Shown: one piece after another, positions 1 through 15,039 of the stretch
Layout of the letters: each line of letters opens with the position of its first letter
Numbering within the stretch: the stretch's first letter is position 1
Assembly (NCBI GenBank): GCA_024349245.1
Contig: JALDNG010000904.1
Coordinates: forward strand, 1-64,000
DNA: 64,000 nucleotides
From: Neodontobutis hainanensis
Lineage: Eukaryota > Chordata > Actinopteri > Gobiiformes > Odontobutidae
Reading direction: 5' to 3'
Notes under the pieces: generated by a model
Told to the model about the DNA's origin: nothing
What the model saw: only the letters and a program-made list of their open reading frames with translations
The model's database searches: none
Translations under genes and position numbers: made by a program

Positions 1-1700
1 TTATCATAGATCTAGAAAATAAAAATCTCAGTTTATCTATATTTAGAATATTTTGCTAATTATAGTCAGAACATGCTTAAAAAACCCACAATAATATTAT
101 GGATTTTTTTTATAATTTACAAAGAAATTATAATGAATTTGAATGATTGGAAATTAGCAATAATTAATGACGAAAATCCAAAAATTTTGAAAATAAAATA
201 GACAAAAGTGGACTAAGATACAGGGATATCTAGTTATCATAACAGTTTAAAAAATTGATAAAATACCCATCAAGATCTATAAAATATTCTCGAAAGATCA
301 ATCACGTTCAATAGATCACATTCGATTTTGAAAAATTATCTTCATTGATTTAAAAAAACATCTTGAAATAATAGCTTTTGCTCATATTCTTCAAAATAAT
401 GCATTAAATTATCATGAAAAATCTAAATTTTTTACAAAGATCTTTGTGATTTTTAAGTAACCATAAAATATTGAAATATTTTTTTTATCGTTTTGTTAGA
501 CGAGATGAAAAAAATATCGTTCCATCTTTAAATGTGGAAGTTATAAATTTAAAAGTTAAATATTTTATCATCTATGTGTTAAAAAACTAACCTTTTGAGA
601 AAAGACTTTTTCTGGATGAATTTTGAAAAGACTGTATTACCTTTTGTCGTTGATTTTAAAAAATTATAAATCTAAAATCAGCATTATGTGAATACAACCA
701 AATAAAAATTTTAAAATATATGTAATTTAGCTCTCCAGTATTTTCCCTTTCTAGAGTATTTATGAAAATTCAATCGAGGTGAAGGTGAATTGTTAAAATT
801 ATTAGCCGATGAAGACCTACAACTCGATCAAACTGCTAATACTGCTAACTTTTTAATTATCTCAAACATTCATGAAAATTTCGGAATCCTTAATATATAT
901 TGTCTCGCAAATACCAGAAAAGATTTGCGAAAATATGGGAATCAAATTATCTGAGATAAGCTAGTTAGATTTTATTAAATACGGACTCGTCGATAAATAT
1001 TCAAATTCTTCATGTTTACCTGCTGAAAATAACTATTAGAGAAAAATTTGACCTTTAAACTCATTTAGATAAGTTCTTCTTCACACCTCTTCTTTTGAAT
1101 AAAACAATAAAAGGTATGCACTAGCAATAATTTTCTTTTTACATATTATTAACTTAAAAATTGGTAATACAAAAGAATAAATAGCCCATCAAAAATTCAC
1201 ATCTATTTCATTCCTGTCAAAATTCAGAGAATTAGGAGATGATCTTATTCCTAAATTTCATCGTACTATGAAAGACGCAAAAAATCGAATTGATCATTAT
1301 AAAATGAAAAATCAACTAAACAAAATACAAAGAAGCCGATATTTTGATCTATAAAAATAAAAAAAGTAAATTTAAGCAATTACAGATTACTTTTGATTCA
1401 ATTGAAATCAAATATCCTAATTTAACAATTAACGATATCTAAGTTTTTTGATAGATCAAAAGATGATATATCACAAAGTGTATTTATATGAACTAACCAA
1501 TGTATGGATCCAATCTACAAAAATTACAAAAATAAATGTAAAAGCCTTCATAAAATCTTTTTTATATCATACTATTCACGAGTCTTAGGCAATTAAAAGA
1601 GATAAGATGAATTATAACATATCAAGTATGCCATATAGTGAGAAAAACAAATAAATTCAGAAAATTTCAAATAAAATTTGTGCATATTTCCGAAATAGTA
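1..1700 (+). pseudogene. Decayed coding-like region, unknown
   Basis: Successive open pieces on plus in changing frames: KKHLEIIAFAHILQNNALNY (about 350-415), GEGELLKLLADEDLQLDQTA then NFLIISNIHENFGILNIY (780-955), HQKFTSISFLSKFRELGDD then LIPKFHRTMKDAKNRIDHYK (1188-1355), and KMIYHKVYLYELTNVWIQST (1460-1590). Stops between them are not removed by plausible GT..AG introns. This suggests an old gene or mobile element in decay. No family recognised. Confidence 0.3.
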
Positions 1701-4700
1701 ATCTTATTTGGTATAAATGACTTTAGAAACGTGAAAAGTTAAAATAAATTTTTTTCAGAACGTAGAAAAACAAGTGTCAATTTTTGACATGAATGTTTTG
1801 CTTAAAACTTTTCAATAAAATAATTAGAGTTATAATTACTTTAATTCAACCACATTTTAAGCATTTTTAAGATAAAAAGTATTTCCTCGTTATTATGAAT
1901 TTTATATCATGTTTTATTTGTTGTAAATTTTTCAGAAGATATGTTCATATTGAGATTAAAATAAGACAATCAATTACAATGAATCGTAAGTATAAACCTA
2001 TAATATTTTTATTTTTATGAGTTATTGTATTTCGGGTTTCATATTATCAAAATTAGGGCTCAAAGATTTTTTAAATCACATATTTAATGGCCATGAAATT
2101 TATTGAGAAATTTAACTATCTTTGAGTTGCAGAAAATAATAAATCAAAAACACATGAACAATCAGGTCCATTCGCAATCTATTTATAAATAAAAAATCAA
2201 AAACTCAAGAATTATTTGATGAATTTTATAATTTGTCATTGGTTAAAAGAAACATAAAAACAGAAAAAATCGACGCTATAATTTTTGAAGATTAAAAAAA
2301 TAATTCTCGATATTATTTTTCATTTTTATCAAAGATAAGTAACTTTTAGTCATTTGTGTGAATAAACTATTTGTAAATTTTCAGGATTTTAAATAACTCT
2401 TTAGAACATGTAAAATAATTTTACAGAGTGGTAAAATAAAATCGTTTGCAATCGCCAAACTAAAACACTGTAAATTTAGTTTATGAATTTCACATTCAAA
2501 AAATAATCCAAATAATTTCAATATTACGAAAAGAAAAATTCAACTTATCAATCATAAATATTTTATTATAATTAAAAATTTTGAATATTTTGAGTTTTAA
2601 TCCAAAAAATTAAAGTTTAATCGAAGTTATTTAAACTTAATATCTATTAAAAATAGATGATAAAGAATAAATACACTGCTTATTATCGAAGAGTGGGGTG
2701 GGTGAAAAATTATCATGAAATATTTATCGTTTAATTTTTATTGCTTCAACAAAAATCAAATATTTAAATTCATTTCCACATGTTGTATTTCAGATATTAG
2801 ATTCTGATTTTTTTTAATAGCTTATTTAAAATTGCGTTTGAAGTTTAAATAAATCTTAATATTAATAATTTTATTTGAGAACTATTTTAAATTTTTAATA
2901 GTTTTTTCTTGTTTCATCTTATCAATTAATTTCATGTTATTGAATTATTTTTTTTGAACAGCTAGAAAAGTCAATGTATCATTGATCATCGTTTTTCTAC
3001 TTGATTTGAATAACATTCAAAAAAAATTTATATTATTATTTTGTTAATATGTTCTAAAGAGGAAAGTTAATAATTTCTTAATTTAATCTTCAATTAAGTC
3101 TATATTTCAATAAAATTTTTGAAATGGATAAAAATCAATTACAATTTTGACAGGAAGTTAATTTGGAGCTTTTTAAACATATCGAGGATGAATGATTTGG
3201 TTCCATTTAAAACAGAATTCTCATTTAACAAAAAATTTAAAATCCATTCATTTGAATGAAAATCATTTCTTTTATGTATATCTTTTGAATATTTATTTGA
3301 AACTCTCCATGTAAGATAAATTTGCGATTTTTACCTTGTAAATACTATTTCGTTTTATTTTGTGAATTATAAAACAATACAAATTATTTGATTCAGAATG
3401 CGATTCATCCATATATTTGTTTAAAATATTTATTTTAAACATTAAATTTTGAAGTGCCTCGAAATCTTTCGAATTCAAACAAAAAATAATCATTTTATAG
3501 TTTACTATTTGATATTTCTCGTACTGATAAATTTAGAAAACTATATGAGATATAACCAAAATAATTTCATTGAATAATATTTAAATATCATTAGTTTTAT
3601 TTATTTCATTTGAAAACTCTCGACTTTGAGATAAATTACAAGGTAAAATCAAATAATATTAGTTAAGGATCAACTATTATAAATTTTGATTAACTTTTAA
3701 AGCTAATAATTTGAGATTAAAATTTATCTTTGAATGTTCTTCACACGTTTTTTTCATTTATTCTTTACAAATCCGTGTAACTTTGTCATTCTAGAAAAAA
3801 ATAAAATTGAAAATAAAAATGGTTATTGACAAATGGATGTTTGATTTATTCTCTCTTAGTTTTAATCATAACTTTAATAATCACAAATTAGTCAAAATAT
3901 TACATTTTTCACATTTTCTTATGATTTTGCAAGTTTATTTAACAAATACAACCTTAAATAACGATTAATGATATAGTTTGATACATTTTCATCTTAATAT
4001 ATTGATTTTTTTCAAGTTATTTATGTTCCCTACTTCAAACAATATATTCTTATTAAAAATGTGAATGAACATGACAATACACGCTTCAAAATGTATAATT
4101 TTTAAAATAGAATTTTGAAGAGTGATCAAAAAAGTTTAAAAATAATTATCATAAAAACGAGTATATTTTTAACTATGTTCTTTAAATTAGTATTTACTTA
4201 AAATTGATTCTAAAAATTAATACATATCTTCATTCAAATATATAATTTATTTTCATATTCATAATAAACCAAATGATATTTTTGGGAAATTCAAGATTTT
4301 GTCTTTACAAAAAACCCTTATTGATTTATAATTTAATGTTTTAAAAACATCCCAGAAAAATTCATTTGTCTTAGATAAGAAAAATATTAAATATGTTGAG
4401 AGATCCTTGAATGTTTATTTTTTCCTGAAATATAGTTCAAATAGAATCGTGAGTTCTGTATGTGTATTTTTTAATCGAAATTAACTGGATATAAAAAGAT
4501 AACCATTTTTTTCAATAATTTCATTATTATTGTGTATTAACTTTTGCTAAGTTTGAAATATTTATAATAAGTATTCTTTTCAATAGATTACAAAAATTCT
4601 AGAAATATTATTAAATTAGTTATGACAAAAAATTTATAAGCACAGATTTATGATGATAACGGAATATTCATTCTTAAAAGTAAGTTCATGAATTTTCTTA

Positions 4701-7379
4701 TTTTATTTTAAGTTTTTCCTTTGTTTAGATCGTGAAGAACTGCTTAAGTTTTATTTGTAAAAAATTAATAACTGAGTTATTCGTGTATATTAGATGCTAA
4801 AAAATGATCGATGAAAACATGTAATTTTGTTAATGCCCCCTAATCCTCAATCACATGTCCAATAAAAATTTTCATTATTTTCTAACGATTTCATCATATA
4901 TTAGCCTCTTTGAAATATTAGTTTTCGACTTTTTGATGTTATCTAATGGCAAGGTTAAACATTTAATTGTTTTCTTCTGGATTATAAATTTGAAATTATA
5001 AGTTAAATGGGATTTCGTCATTTTGTCAAATTTATGTCATTAATTATTGTTTGATAAGTCATCGTTCATTCTTTTTTAACTATTTTCCAAAATGCACGAT
5101 TTTGATTTTGTATTTCTTCTGAAGATTTCTGTTCTATTTTTTGAGAATTTCTCACCTTAAAGTAAATTATATCGTTAAACTATTTTAATTAAAATTTAAA
5201 AAAAGTAAATATTGTAAATTTATAGATTATTCCTAGTTTTTATAAATTTAATTTTAACAAATCAGCCATTGTGTTGAATTATATCAATTAAAGATATCAT
5301 AATGTTTTTAAAATTTTATGATAGTATGAAATATTTCAACCAAAACTTCATTTTTTTCAATATTTTATCAAATCAAGTAAAAATATCGCTTACTAGAATT
5401 CAAGCATATTTTGGATATTGCCATGTAAAGGAGTCTAGTTTTATATTTAGCAGAATTCAGTTATTCCTTTCTAGAAGTTGTTATTTTTACTTGTTCTTGT
5501 TCATTTGAATGTTTGTGAAATAACATAAAAAGATTTAATGATTTAGTTTTTTCTCTTTGTCAAAATAAGATAAACGATTAAAAAATTCGAAAACATAACG
5601 ACGAGTATAATGAGGATAAAGGTTTGAAAATAGACTCTGAAAGCTTTCGAAGTTGACAATAGGCTAGTTTTATGAACAATAATATTTCATAAGTCAATAA
5701 ATAACAATGAAATAAAGAAAATCACGATAAATTGAATTAAAATAGAGTTTATACTGACTAGTTATTTTTTTGGTTTTGATATATTTTTTTATCATTGGTC
5801 GAAGTCCAGTGAGTTTTAAAATTTATCAAATCTCGCTTAAGTTTCTAAATCATTGGAAAATTAATTTTATTTAGTAAATTACCCTTCTTATTGTGTAAAA
5901 ACATGTAAGAAAAATTAAGAATAAAATTTTACCTCCTCATTTTTACTTTATAGGATTATACTTTGATTTTAACAAATATTTAGGTAAAAATAATTTCCTG
6001 ATGACATATAGTTATAATAATGAAAATAATTTTTGAAATAATATTTCGAATATTCATATCATAAAATGTATGTTCTTAATTTTAACGGTATAAGTGTAGA
6101 TATAAACAGTATATCGATCGAAAACATATTGCTGGATTCTTCTTTATCTTTTTAAAAAATAATTTTTGTTTGTCAAGTGAATCTAATAATTTTTTACAAG
6201 ATCTATAATGGTTTAATTCCGTTTATTTGTAAATGAATTTTACGTTTCGTTACATTTAAAAAATTTTTAAATTATGTTGACTGCTTATTTCTAAACTGAG
6301 ATTTATGTTTTAATGTCGGGCATGAAAGTTGGTGTTGAAAAATTCAATCATCTTAAAACATCCCAGTCATATTTGAAATCTTCTTATGAATTTTGACGAG
6401 GGATATCATGTTTAAGTTAATTTTTTTGTTATATTTTCAAAAATAACTTTTCAACTTATTTACGTGCTCATATGAAAACTATATTGGTGGAAATGAAATG
6501 ACATATTCTTACACTTGTTTTAAAATAAATTACGAAGCTGCTGATAGTTTTTACTTCCATGATGATAGTTAAATAATAATTTGTTTCTCTTTGATTTATT
6601 TCTATCCTTTGATATCTCTCCCAGGGTTATTTTTATAGGCTACAGTTTGGACATACTCAAATTATTTTTCATGAATAACATTATGTCTTCTTTTTACATT
6701 ATAAATGTGAAGAAAGGTTCAGATATTTTAAAAGTTTTCTTAAGACACTTATTCGTACATTCCTTGCTTTTTTAAGGTTCTTGAATTTATTTGGATTTCT
6801 TACGATAATATACAATACCGTAAAATAACTGTGCTGGGGAATCTAAATACCTTACTTTTTTAAATAAACGAAACCCAGACATGTTTATCTGTTTTTAACT
6901 TTTATGTAACGTTTGAAAGAATGATAAATGATTTCTGTTAAACTTATGAGCCAGTCTGGACACTTTGTAGATTAACAATAGTTTTCTCTAAAGATATAAT
7001 GATGCTTCAATCAAGAGTAACATGTCTGCAGAAGTTCATGAGTTGATGCATTGATTTTTAAAACGTATTAAAGTATTTCGTTTATCAACTACTTTTTATT
7101 TTAATATCGTTCAAAGAGTAAAGTATATTTTAAGATACGTTGCACAAATGATAACCACAAATTAACCTCTACTATCGAACTGAATGTTTATAATACTATC
7201 TATTCTGCGCGGATTTCAAAAAATAGGAGATCAAAATTTACGAGTGTACCGCCTAAAATACAATTTTAAGCGCTCAGAACCCAGTAAAATTATTTAGAAT
7301 GGGAATATAATATAAGAATAATCTGAATAGAAAAAGAAATATTTTAAATACCTTTTAGGTGATAATCTTTAAGGAATAA
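1701..7379. other. AT-rich intergenic DNA, nothing recognised
   Basis: Very AT-rich, with many A and T runs. A few frames of 64-68 codons occur (for example 5302-5508) but their residues are the Ile/Phe/Lys/Asn background expected by chance. No repeats, RNA genes or transposase blocks seen. Confidence 0.5.
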
Positions 7380-7394
7380 ACAAATATCATTCGC

Positions 7395-7628
7395 ATGATG
7401 ATCAATTGGAATGTGTCCTCGATTTAGTTGTTCGTTTGAAATGATCTAGAAAAACAAAAGGATATTTTGAATCTTAATAATGAAACATCTGGCATGATTC
7501 GCATCGATTTTAATATCAATATATACCCTAAAATTAATTCAGATACAACATTAAATTCGATGTTGGAATTCACTGATTTTATCTACGAATTTACACCATT
7601 AAGCATAAATAGTTCGAATTTCTAAAGT
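7395..7628 (+). pseudogene. Coding-like remnant, unknown
   Basis: Two adjoining open pieces on plus: YHSHDDQLECVLDLVVRLK (about 7385-7441), then, one base out of frame, NDLEKQKDILNLNNETSG then MIRIDFNINIYPK and so on to TAA at about 7626. The second piece is 65 codons open without an ATG. No GT..AG pair of the right length repairs the shift. It may be a decayed gene or mobile-element fragment. No family recognised. Confidence 0.28.
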
Positions 7629-8763
7629 ATCAGATAACAATTCAATGAACCAGAATCATGATTCCATTCCTCAAAAGATAGTTAATATCTTGATTCTAGA
7701 AACATCTTGTAACGTTATACGAGTGTATTCTGTTATCTGGCACAATTAATTTCACAGAATATATGATCTATTCAAAACGAAATCTTTCAAAATATTTGTT
7801 TTCCAGAAATCAATCAAAGCTAGACATTTTTAAATGTGATTTAATTATTTTTTATTCTAAAATAATTAGTAGTATTTATTTTTCAAGATTTATTGAAAAT
7901 TTATATCATTTATATCTTTATGTTATCCAGATTTGGTTTTAAATTTATACATAGTTGTTTCTTAATAATAATGCTAATATCAACAAGCAAAGAATTACCT
8001 AATTTTTGCAAACATCTTTAAGAATAGATTGTTATTCTTTATGGTTGTGGTCTATCAATTTTACAAATGATTCACAATTTGCATAATTATTGAATTTCTT
8101 ATATCTAAAACAAACTGTATCAAGACGTTGTTTTGAAAAGGGACATATGAATGCTCACATTTCTAATACTTTTTTCGTTAAAATTTTAATTTGGAATTTA
8201 TTCAGTTTCGGTTTTATGAAAGGGAATGCTTCAAAATCGAAACTAATCATACATATCGATCAAATCCATGCATTAATTTTTTGATTTATCTCTCATATCA
8301 CATGCCTTTAGACTGTATTCGGGATGCAAAATAGAAGGATCTTCCTCATGAATCATATTTTAGGATTATTCAGCCTGTAAAATTATTATTTCAGTTTCAT
8401 TAAGCTTCAACATAGGAATGAATGTTTTGGATTGTTTGAGAGAATCTAGGTAAGATTTAAATCTGACTTGTAACATTGAAAAGATATTTAATACAAAGAT
8501 GTGATAGTCTATCTTTGTATACAGATAAAATATATAATTCATCATTTTGACAAAATATTTTATTATCTTGGTAAAAAATATGTTTCAAACATTTCTTCAT
8601 TTTTTAAATACGCCTTTATTATTTAAAAGTTTTGTATACTTCTCCGCTGTACGTCCTAAATACTATAATTAATAATATATCATCGCTTAATCTTAAGTCA
8701 AGTTTAAATGCCAATTATAAATTAATCAGTTATTTATGGGGAAAAACTAATACTTTGAGGTAA

Positions 8764-8927
8764 TTTAAAAGGGAAGCTGAGTGGAATGGAGATATATCTG
8801 CGTCCCAGTTACTAATAGAAATCACGAGTTCATTTTATTTTAAAATTGAAGGTATTTATCCTTCATAAAAGCACCTTCAAGGAGATTCCTCAATATTCTA
8901 TTGATCCCATCATCGATTCATATTTAA
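8764..8927 (+). CDS. Candidate exon pair with 20-nt intron, unknown
   Basis: An open piece from 8764 reads KREAEWNGDISASQLLIE then ITSSFYFKIE. A 20-nt GT..AG intron (8852-8871) joins APSRRFLNILLIPSSIHI and TAA at 8925-8927 in frame. The patch is less AT-rich than its flanks. No start codon was found upstream, so it would be the 3' end of a gene or a decayed remnant. No family recognised. Confidence 0.3.
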
Positions 8928-10761
8928 TAATAATTTTGTTGAAGTTTTTGTTTTAACGTTACACAATAAATTAAATTATTTATATGATCAAATTCAGTTT
9001 TATATTAACTCCCATACGCAATGCCCAATTAAATATAATGGTTCAAAATATTTAAATCCTCTGAGAGTTCTACTTCCTCTTATTATCTTTGTTTTCAACT
9101 CAAGTACACAAATTATGTTCGCTTATATCTATGAATCTTATTATCTAATTAATCCAGCTCAATATCTTTTTCATGTGATTAAGTTTATCTGTATAAAATC
9201 TTGAATTATACTTCAGAATATTTATTAATCACATATTTATATTATTAAACACATTTCCAAAAATTTGATGATCTTAACCAGAAATTACCAAAGATTTACA
9301 TGTAATTGAGTAAATTCATTTCCAATATATACACCATTTAAAGTATAATTTGTAAATTTTAGGAGATTCATAAATTTCTCATTTTTATAAAAATAGCAAA
9401 ATGTGGTTGTAGTGACCACTTTTTCCGGTTCATTTTTTTGTTTATGTTTAAAAATTTAACAGATAGCAGTTTACATAAATCTTTTAATTCACGTAATATT
9501 CGATTTATATCACATAAAATATCAATTTAATTCCTTTAATAAAAATAATAATATTTCTGCTTTGTTTTTACAAAAATCATAAAGAAACCATAATTAAAAA
9601 AAAATTTATGAAAAACTCAATGTTATTTATATATAAAATAAAACAAATAAACGTTTGAAAAATTTCAAACACTTCCACTTTAAAAAATATTCGGATAGAT
9701 ACTGTTCTGTAATAAGAAGAATCTTTTGAAAAAATATCTTTGGCAATAAATGGTTGTTGGAAGTTTATAAATAAATAATAATGAGAAGCTGTATTTTGTT
9801 TTAACTCCTCTAATATGAAATAAGTGGTAGCCTTAATTTAATTGTACATAGAATTAAGAATTTTTTAAAAAGCTCAACTCTGTTAAATTGAGTATTTTCT
9901 TGGAATAAAATGAGGTTCATTGTTCTCTTGTTTTTAAAAAACATGCAAAACCATAATTACTAAGATGTTATAGTATGTTCTTTAAATTTGAGTACCGTTG
10001 TCAAAACAAAACATCATTAAGAAATTTTCCTCAGACAATTAATTCATCAATATTTCACCGACATTGTTAAAAAATCAACACTAAATGTTTAGATATTTTC
10101 AAATCAACATTCGCTTTTATGTCATTTCAAAATTTTCCTTGAAGATACACTTTCATATGTTTTCTTTTTGTTTGTTATGGCTTCATGTTAAATTTGTAGA
10201 TTCGACTGCTCTAAAATTCAGCTATGTTTTTTGGATTGTTTAGATAAATAAATTATGAATGATTTATAATTTTCATCAAACTTTTGATAAATATTTTCTC
10301 TCTTTCGCAAACGTCCTTACGTGAATCTGAAAAAATGAAAATTTCAATTTTTTTTGAATATGGACTGAATATGATACTATCGTTACCTAACTCCGCGTGT
10401 TTACAGGCGCATTTTTATTTCGAATATTTCAACAATTTTTACAAATAGTTTCATAAATTCAAAATAAAAAATGATAGGTTCGTGATTGAGCTGTTTTATT
10501 TTGATATTTACATGATGCTTCAGGTTAATTTGGCATTGAAAAAGCCACATTATGATAAATTTTTTAATTAGTAGGAAATGGACGATAAACTGAGAGATGT
10601 TTTTTTGTGTTATAAAAGAAGGAATTCTATCATGTTCATCAGATAGTGATTTTCATAAAGTATGAGTAATTTTTCTAAAATCATAAATATTACATATTAA
10701 AATGTATTGAGAAAGTAACTTAATAATTGCATTTAAATTCAACTATCACAAGATCTTTTTA

Positions 10762-11076
10762 ATGGTTAAATCATGTCTCTCACGGTATGTTCCAGGTGAA
10801 GTACCCCGTTCATTGTACGAAATTTCAATTATAAATATCATAAAATTTGACAAAATAAAGCTTATTGATATATCTTTATTTATAATCAAAGTTATTAAAA
10901 ATCAACATATTCGAAATATTTTTATAAAGTATTTTTACGTAAAAGATTTTGATTTTGGATGTTATTGGCAGAGATCAACACAAAATGTATTTTACTTTCA
11001 ATGTAAAATGAACATCGTGTTAGTTTCCTTCTTTTATTTGAAATTTACATTGATAAAATCAATTATAAGTCTCTAG
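10762..11076 (+). CDS. 104-codon ORF, doubtful
   Basis: ATG at 10762 gives MVKSCLSRYVPGEVPRSLYE followed by a long Ile/Lys/Phe-rich stretch. Only the first 20 codons are of balanced composition; the remainder looks like AT-rich background. At this base composition about one ORF of this length is expected by chance in the window. A CAG|GTGAAG donor within the 5' part could make this a first exon. No family recognised. Confidence 0.22.
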   Translation: MVKSCLSRYVPGEVPRSLYEISIINIIKFDKIKLIDISLFIIKVIKNQHIRNIFIKYFYVKDFDFGCYWQRSTQNVFYFQCKMNIVLVSFFYLKFTLIKSIISL

Positions 11077-13258
11077 TTACGTGAAAAATATGTTTAAATA
11101 TTATGGAATTATTATTGAAATAAAAGCTCGATTCATAGTAGATTTTTTATATTTTGTAAATTTAAAACTCAAAAAATGTTTATAAATAAATATATGCTTT
11201 AATTGAGTGTGGTATTTATTAAATTTTGAAAATCGATATTACAAATACCAACCCAAAGGATATTTTATTTCTATATTTTGGAAAAACATTTGACAGTATA
11301 TAAATATAAAATTTTAATGAATAAGATGAGAGAAATATCTTTTAAAATTCAATGAATTAAATTGAATAAATTATGAAAAATTTCATTTTGTCTTTATTTC
11401 ATATTTATAAGCACAAGTAAAAATTTCGGACAAAAGTAAAAAAATAATAAATTTAGAATTACAATTGCAAACCCTTATCTTTAGGTCATGAAATGTTTTC
11501 TATTTTAAATTCTTTAACCGTTTTATTTTTATCGAGAAGATTAAAAACTTTTTATCCGGATTAAGAAATTATTTAAATATTTCTCATAATTTAAACTGAA
11601 GGAGTTCCTGCGTAATAGATTTTTTCAAGGACAAATTAATGAGATATGGTTCAAAATACAAACTAAAAATTTTTCGAAAATGGAAACGAAATTATATACT
11701 CAAGTCAATTTTGAGATGAAAAGTGATTATGAGCGAAAGTTAAAAATAAAAACATATTCATTTTGTTTTATTTATCTTGATAAAAGAGATAATTTTGATT
11801 GTTTTTGACTTATAACAGACTTCTGTATGATATGTTTGAAGGTTTATACCACTGCGGTCTGCTCTACATTTTAAACGATTTGAATTGTATTTATCATTAA
11901 ATTTAATTTTGCATATAACTTATTTCTTAAATCGATAATAAGCTGAATATTTAAAAATATTTATGATAGTACAAAATTTGATTAATTCTGTATTATTAAA
12001 ATACATAAATAATATCCACGCCTATTTTGTGTTTTGAAATATTTAATTTTTCTTTCTTCCATTTTTGATCCATAAAAGGATCAACAATTACCCTTCTCGC
12101 AGACAGAAACAATCACAGTATTTTCTCAAAAACAACTTTACTGCATACATCTAAATGTTTTTACAGATTTATATTCAGTTGTTTTGAAGATATTTCAAAT
12201 TAGACAATTTTATTTGAATGATAATTTTATAATAAATATCCATTTTTTAATTAGCTTCATACATCTTTAGTCTTTAAATGTATTTTAAAATTTGTGATTC
12301 TCAATCTACTTGTAAATGGAAATTATATAAATCATATTTGAATTTAAAGTTTTTAACATTGTTCCAAATTTGGGATCTCTTGCCTCTTTCGACATTTCTT
12401 GACGTTGTTGAACGGCATGATGTAAACATGTTTTTTAAGCTAATTCCCCCACATATATAGTGATGTAAATATTTTTATCTATCGAATGATTCAAGCTAAA
12501 TAAATCCTAAATTTATTTTAAGAGTTACTTATTTTGATTTTATGCGTTTTTAACTTTTAGTGCGTTTATTAAAAACGAGAATACCCAAAATACTTCAAGG
12601 CTAAGATCTTATTATTAAGGTTGAATAGTTTATCCTTTAAAAAAATGATATTTCAAGATAACTATATAAAAATGTTTGTAAATTTTAACTGATAGATTTG
12701 ATACTGAATAATTTTGTCAACTTTCTATCAACATTTTCTTATTTATAGAGATATGTGTGGTCAAATATCCCGTAGAAGTGACTCAGAATAAGTAATGTTT
12801 AACTTTTTATTTTGAAATATTCTTGAAAAAAATTAAAATATTTGAAGTGCGAATGTTAAAGTAATTTTAAAATTTATTCCTCTTTGTTCTCTGACAATTC
12901 CACCTGATTTTTATTTTTAATTGCATGAATATATAGTTTGTACCATTAAAATATGAATATTAAACTCAACGATACCCCTAGGTTGAATCTTTTTCACGAC
13001 ATCACGATAACCAATAATGAATACCCCAAAAATGTTGGATTGGAATAATAATAGATTAATTTTTTCTTTTTTAACTGCAATAACAATGTAATTCTCATAC
13101 GTTATTTTTAACCTATCAATTTAATATAGTCCAGTTTTTGGGGCACGCCACCATGTTTAAATGCTTAATTTTCAATATTCTCACCATTTTTAATCAAGTT
13201 TTTTGTTTTGACAAACTGAAAATTTTTCTTTTTAAATTTTTTCTTTTAATCGGCATTT

Positions 13259-13576
13259 TTGTTTCCTTACATTTTTAATGTACACAATCATGCAACAAAT
13301 ACGTTTTCAAATTTACATCTAAATAGCTTTATTTTATCATCATTACATGGTATTGATGTGATATTAAACACTAAGGCTTTAATGATTACAACAGGGAAAC
13401 GAAAATTACTGAACAAATATAATTTCATAATATCTAAAGCTCGTCATAAATTTAGAATTTCGTTAAAGCACAGTTTAAATTTTTTAACATTTTTTGGTAC
13501 CAGAATTTTTCACATTTCTTGTATGATTAGTTTAAGTGTATTCAACATTAAGATCAATGAAAATTCCTTTATGTAA
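13259..13576 (+). other. 105-codon open frame without good start, doubtful
   Basis: A frame open for 105 codons reads YIFNVHNHATNTFSNLHL and later LMITTGKRKLLNKYNF. It has no early ATG and its composition is that of the background. Probably a chance ORF or a decayed mobile-element piece. Confidence 0.15.
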
Positions 13577-15039
13577 TTTGAGGCCGATAAATAATTACTT
13601 TTGATATTTGACTTATAATTTTGTCTTTATAAAAAACTTACATAATGTTAAAATTAAATTTATGAGTTCAGTTGAGTATGAAATGTTTTTTATCATTTTT
13701 ACATCAATTCTAAAATAAATACGAAATGATAATTTTATAATTTTTTAAAGCTTTTAATGTGATTCTTTTTATCTTTAATTTTATTGCTTGGAATTAAGTT
13801 TTATTTAACTCAGAAATAGGTTTTCTAATTTATTCTATGAATGATATTTTTGTTTCTAACTCAATGATATTTTTATCAAAATGTTATACATCATAATTTA
13901 ATTCATCTGAAATATTTTTTTTATATATAGATTATACATCTCTCGAGATGTCGAATATTAAATTTACTGCCTTTCTCTTAAAATATAATAATAAAATAGT
14001 ACCTATGAAATTTAAAAATTAATGAATTTAGATTTACCAAAAATCGATTCTGTAAAAATAACTAGAGGATTGTTTTGTTTTTTGATTCAAAGTTTGTCTT
14101 ATTTTATTTTGCAAGATCTTTATGCAAATATATATTTTGATGAATATTTATTAATTTTTTGGTTGTTAACATCGAATAATTAAGTGTATTATCATTGATT
14201 TGAAATTTTAAAATTTTTACTCCAATATTCGTTAAAATATTGATAATATTCACACAATTAATATACAAGATGATGACATCGGACTTTTTTTATTTTGGTG
14301 ATTTACGAATACCATAAACACCATTGTATGCTTTTATATATGCCTATCCCTGATTACAAATTTTCGCGAGCATGTATGTTTTTATTAATATCAAAGCGCA
14401 GATGATTGATGATAGCTGAAAAAAATTTCCTAATAATTTTAGACTTGATAAATATTTTTAATAAAAAAATTATCTTTAATTACATGATTTTATCTAGTTT
14501 TACATATTTAATCATAGATTTGTAATTTATTTTCTTCATAAAAAAAAGTTTTGTGAACAATACTTGAAAAAAAACTTAACGAAATACTTATTTGAAAACT
14601 AAATCAAATATGTTTAAATTCCACCCATATTATGATTCATTTTAGGATTGATTAAATCAGACAACTTTCACATTTAGATTAATTAATATTTATGAGAACA
14701 ATTTTTCGCTTATATTTTTTTGATCATCTTTGTATTGATGCATTCAATTTTTGCTGTTTGCACTCAACTTTATAATTTGAGAAATCTATTGTTCTATTTT
14801 AAAGAATGAAGCAGAATTTTTTTAATTGATTAATCCTCAATTTAATTTATTCTTAAAAAATATTTGTGAAAAATTATTGATCAAATAAAGTAATCTTTAC
14901 ATTCTAAATTTCAATAAATAGCATAAGTTTTGATTCCATATCCAAATTGTAAAAGTGTAATTTTGAAAAATATCTAGTTCAGCAGATATCTGAAATTATT
15001 GTTTAAATAAAAACATGAAAGGGCAAACATCGAATACAT

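Larger units (their letters stand above)
8928..15039. other. AT-rich DNA, apart from two doubtful ORFs nothing recognised
   Basis: Contains the doubtful open frames at 10762-11076 and 13259-13576. Otherwise background composition with no recognised exon, RNA gene or mobile-element block. Confidence 0.45.
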
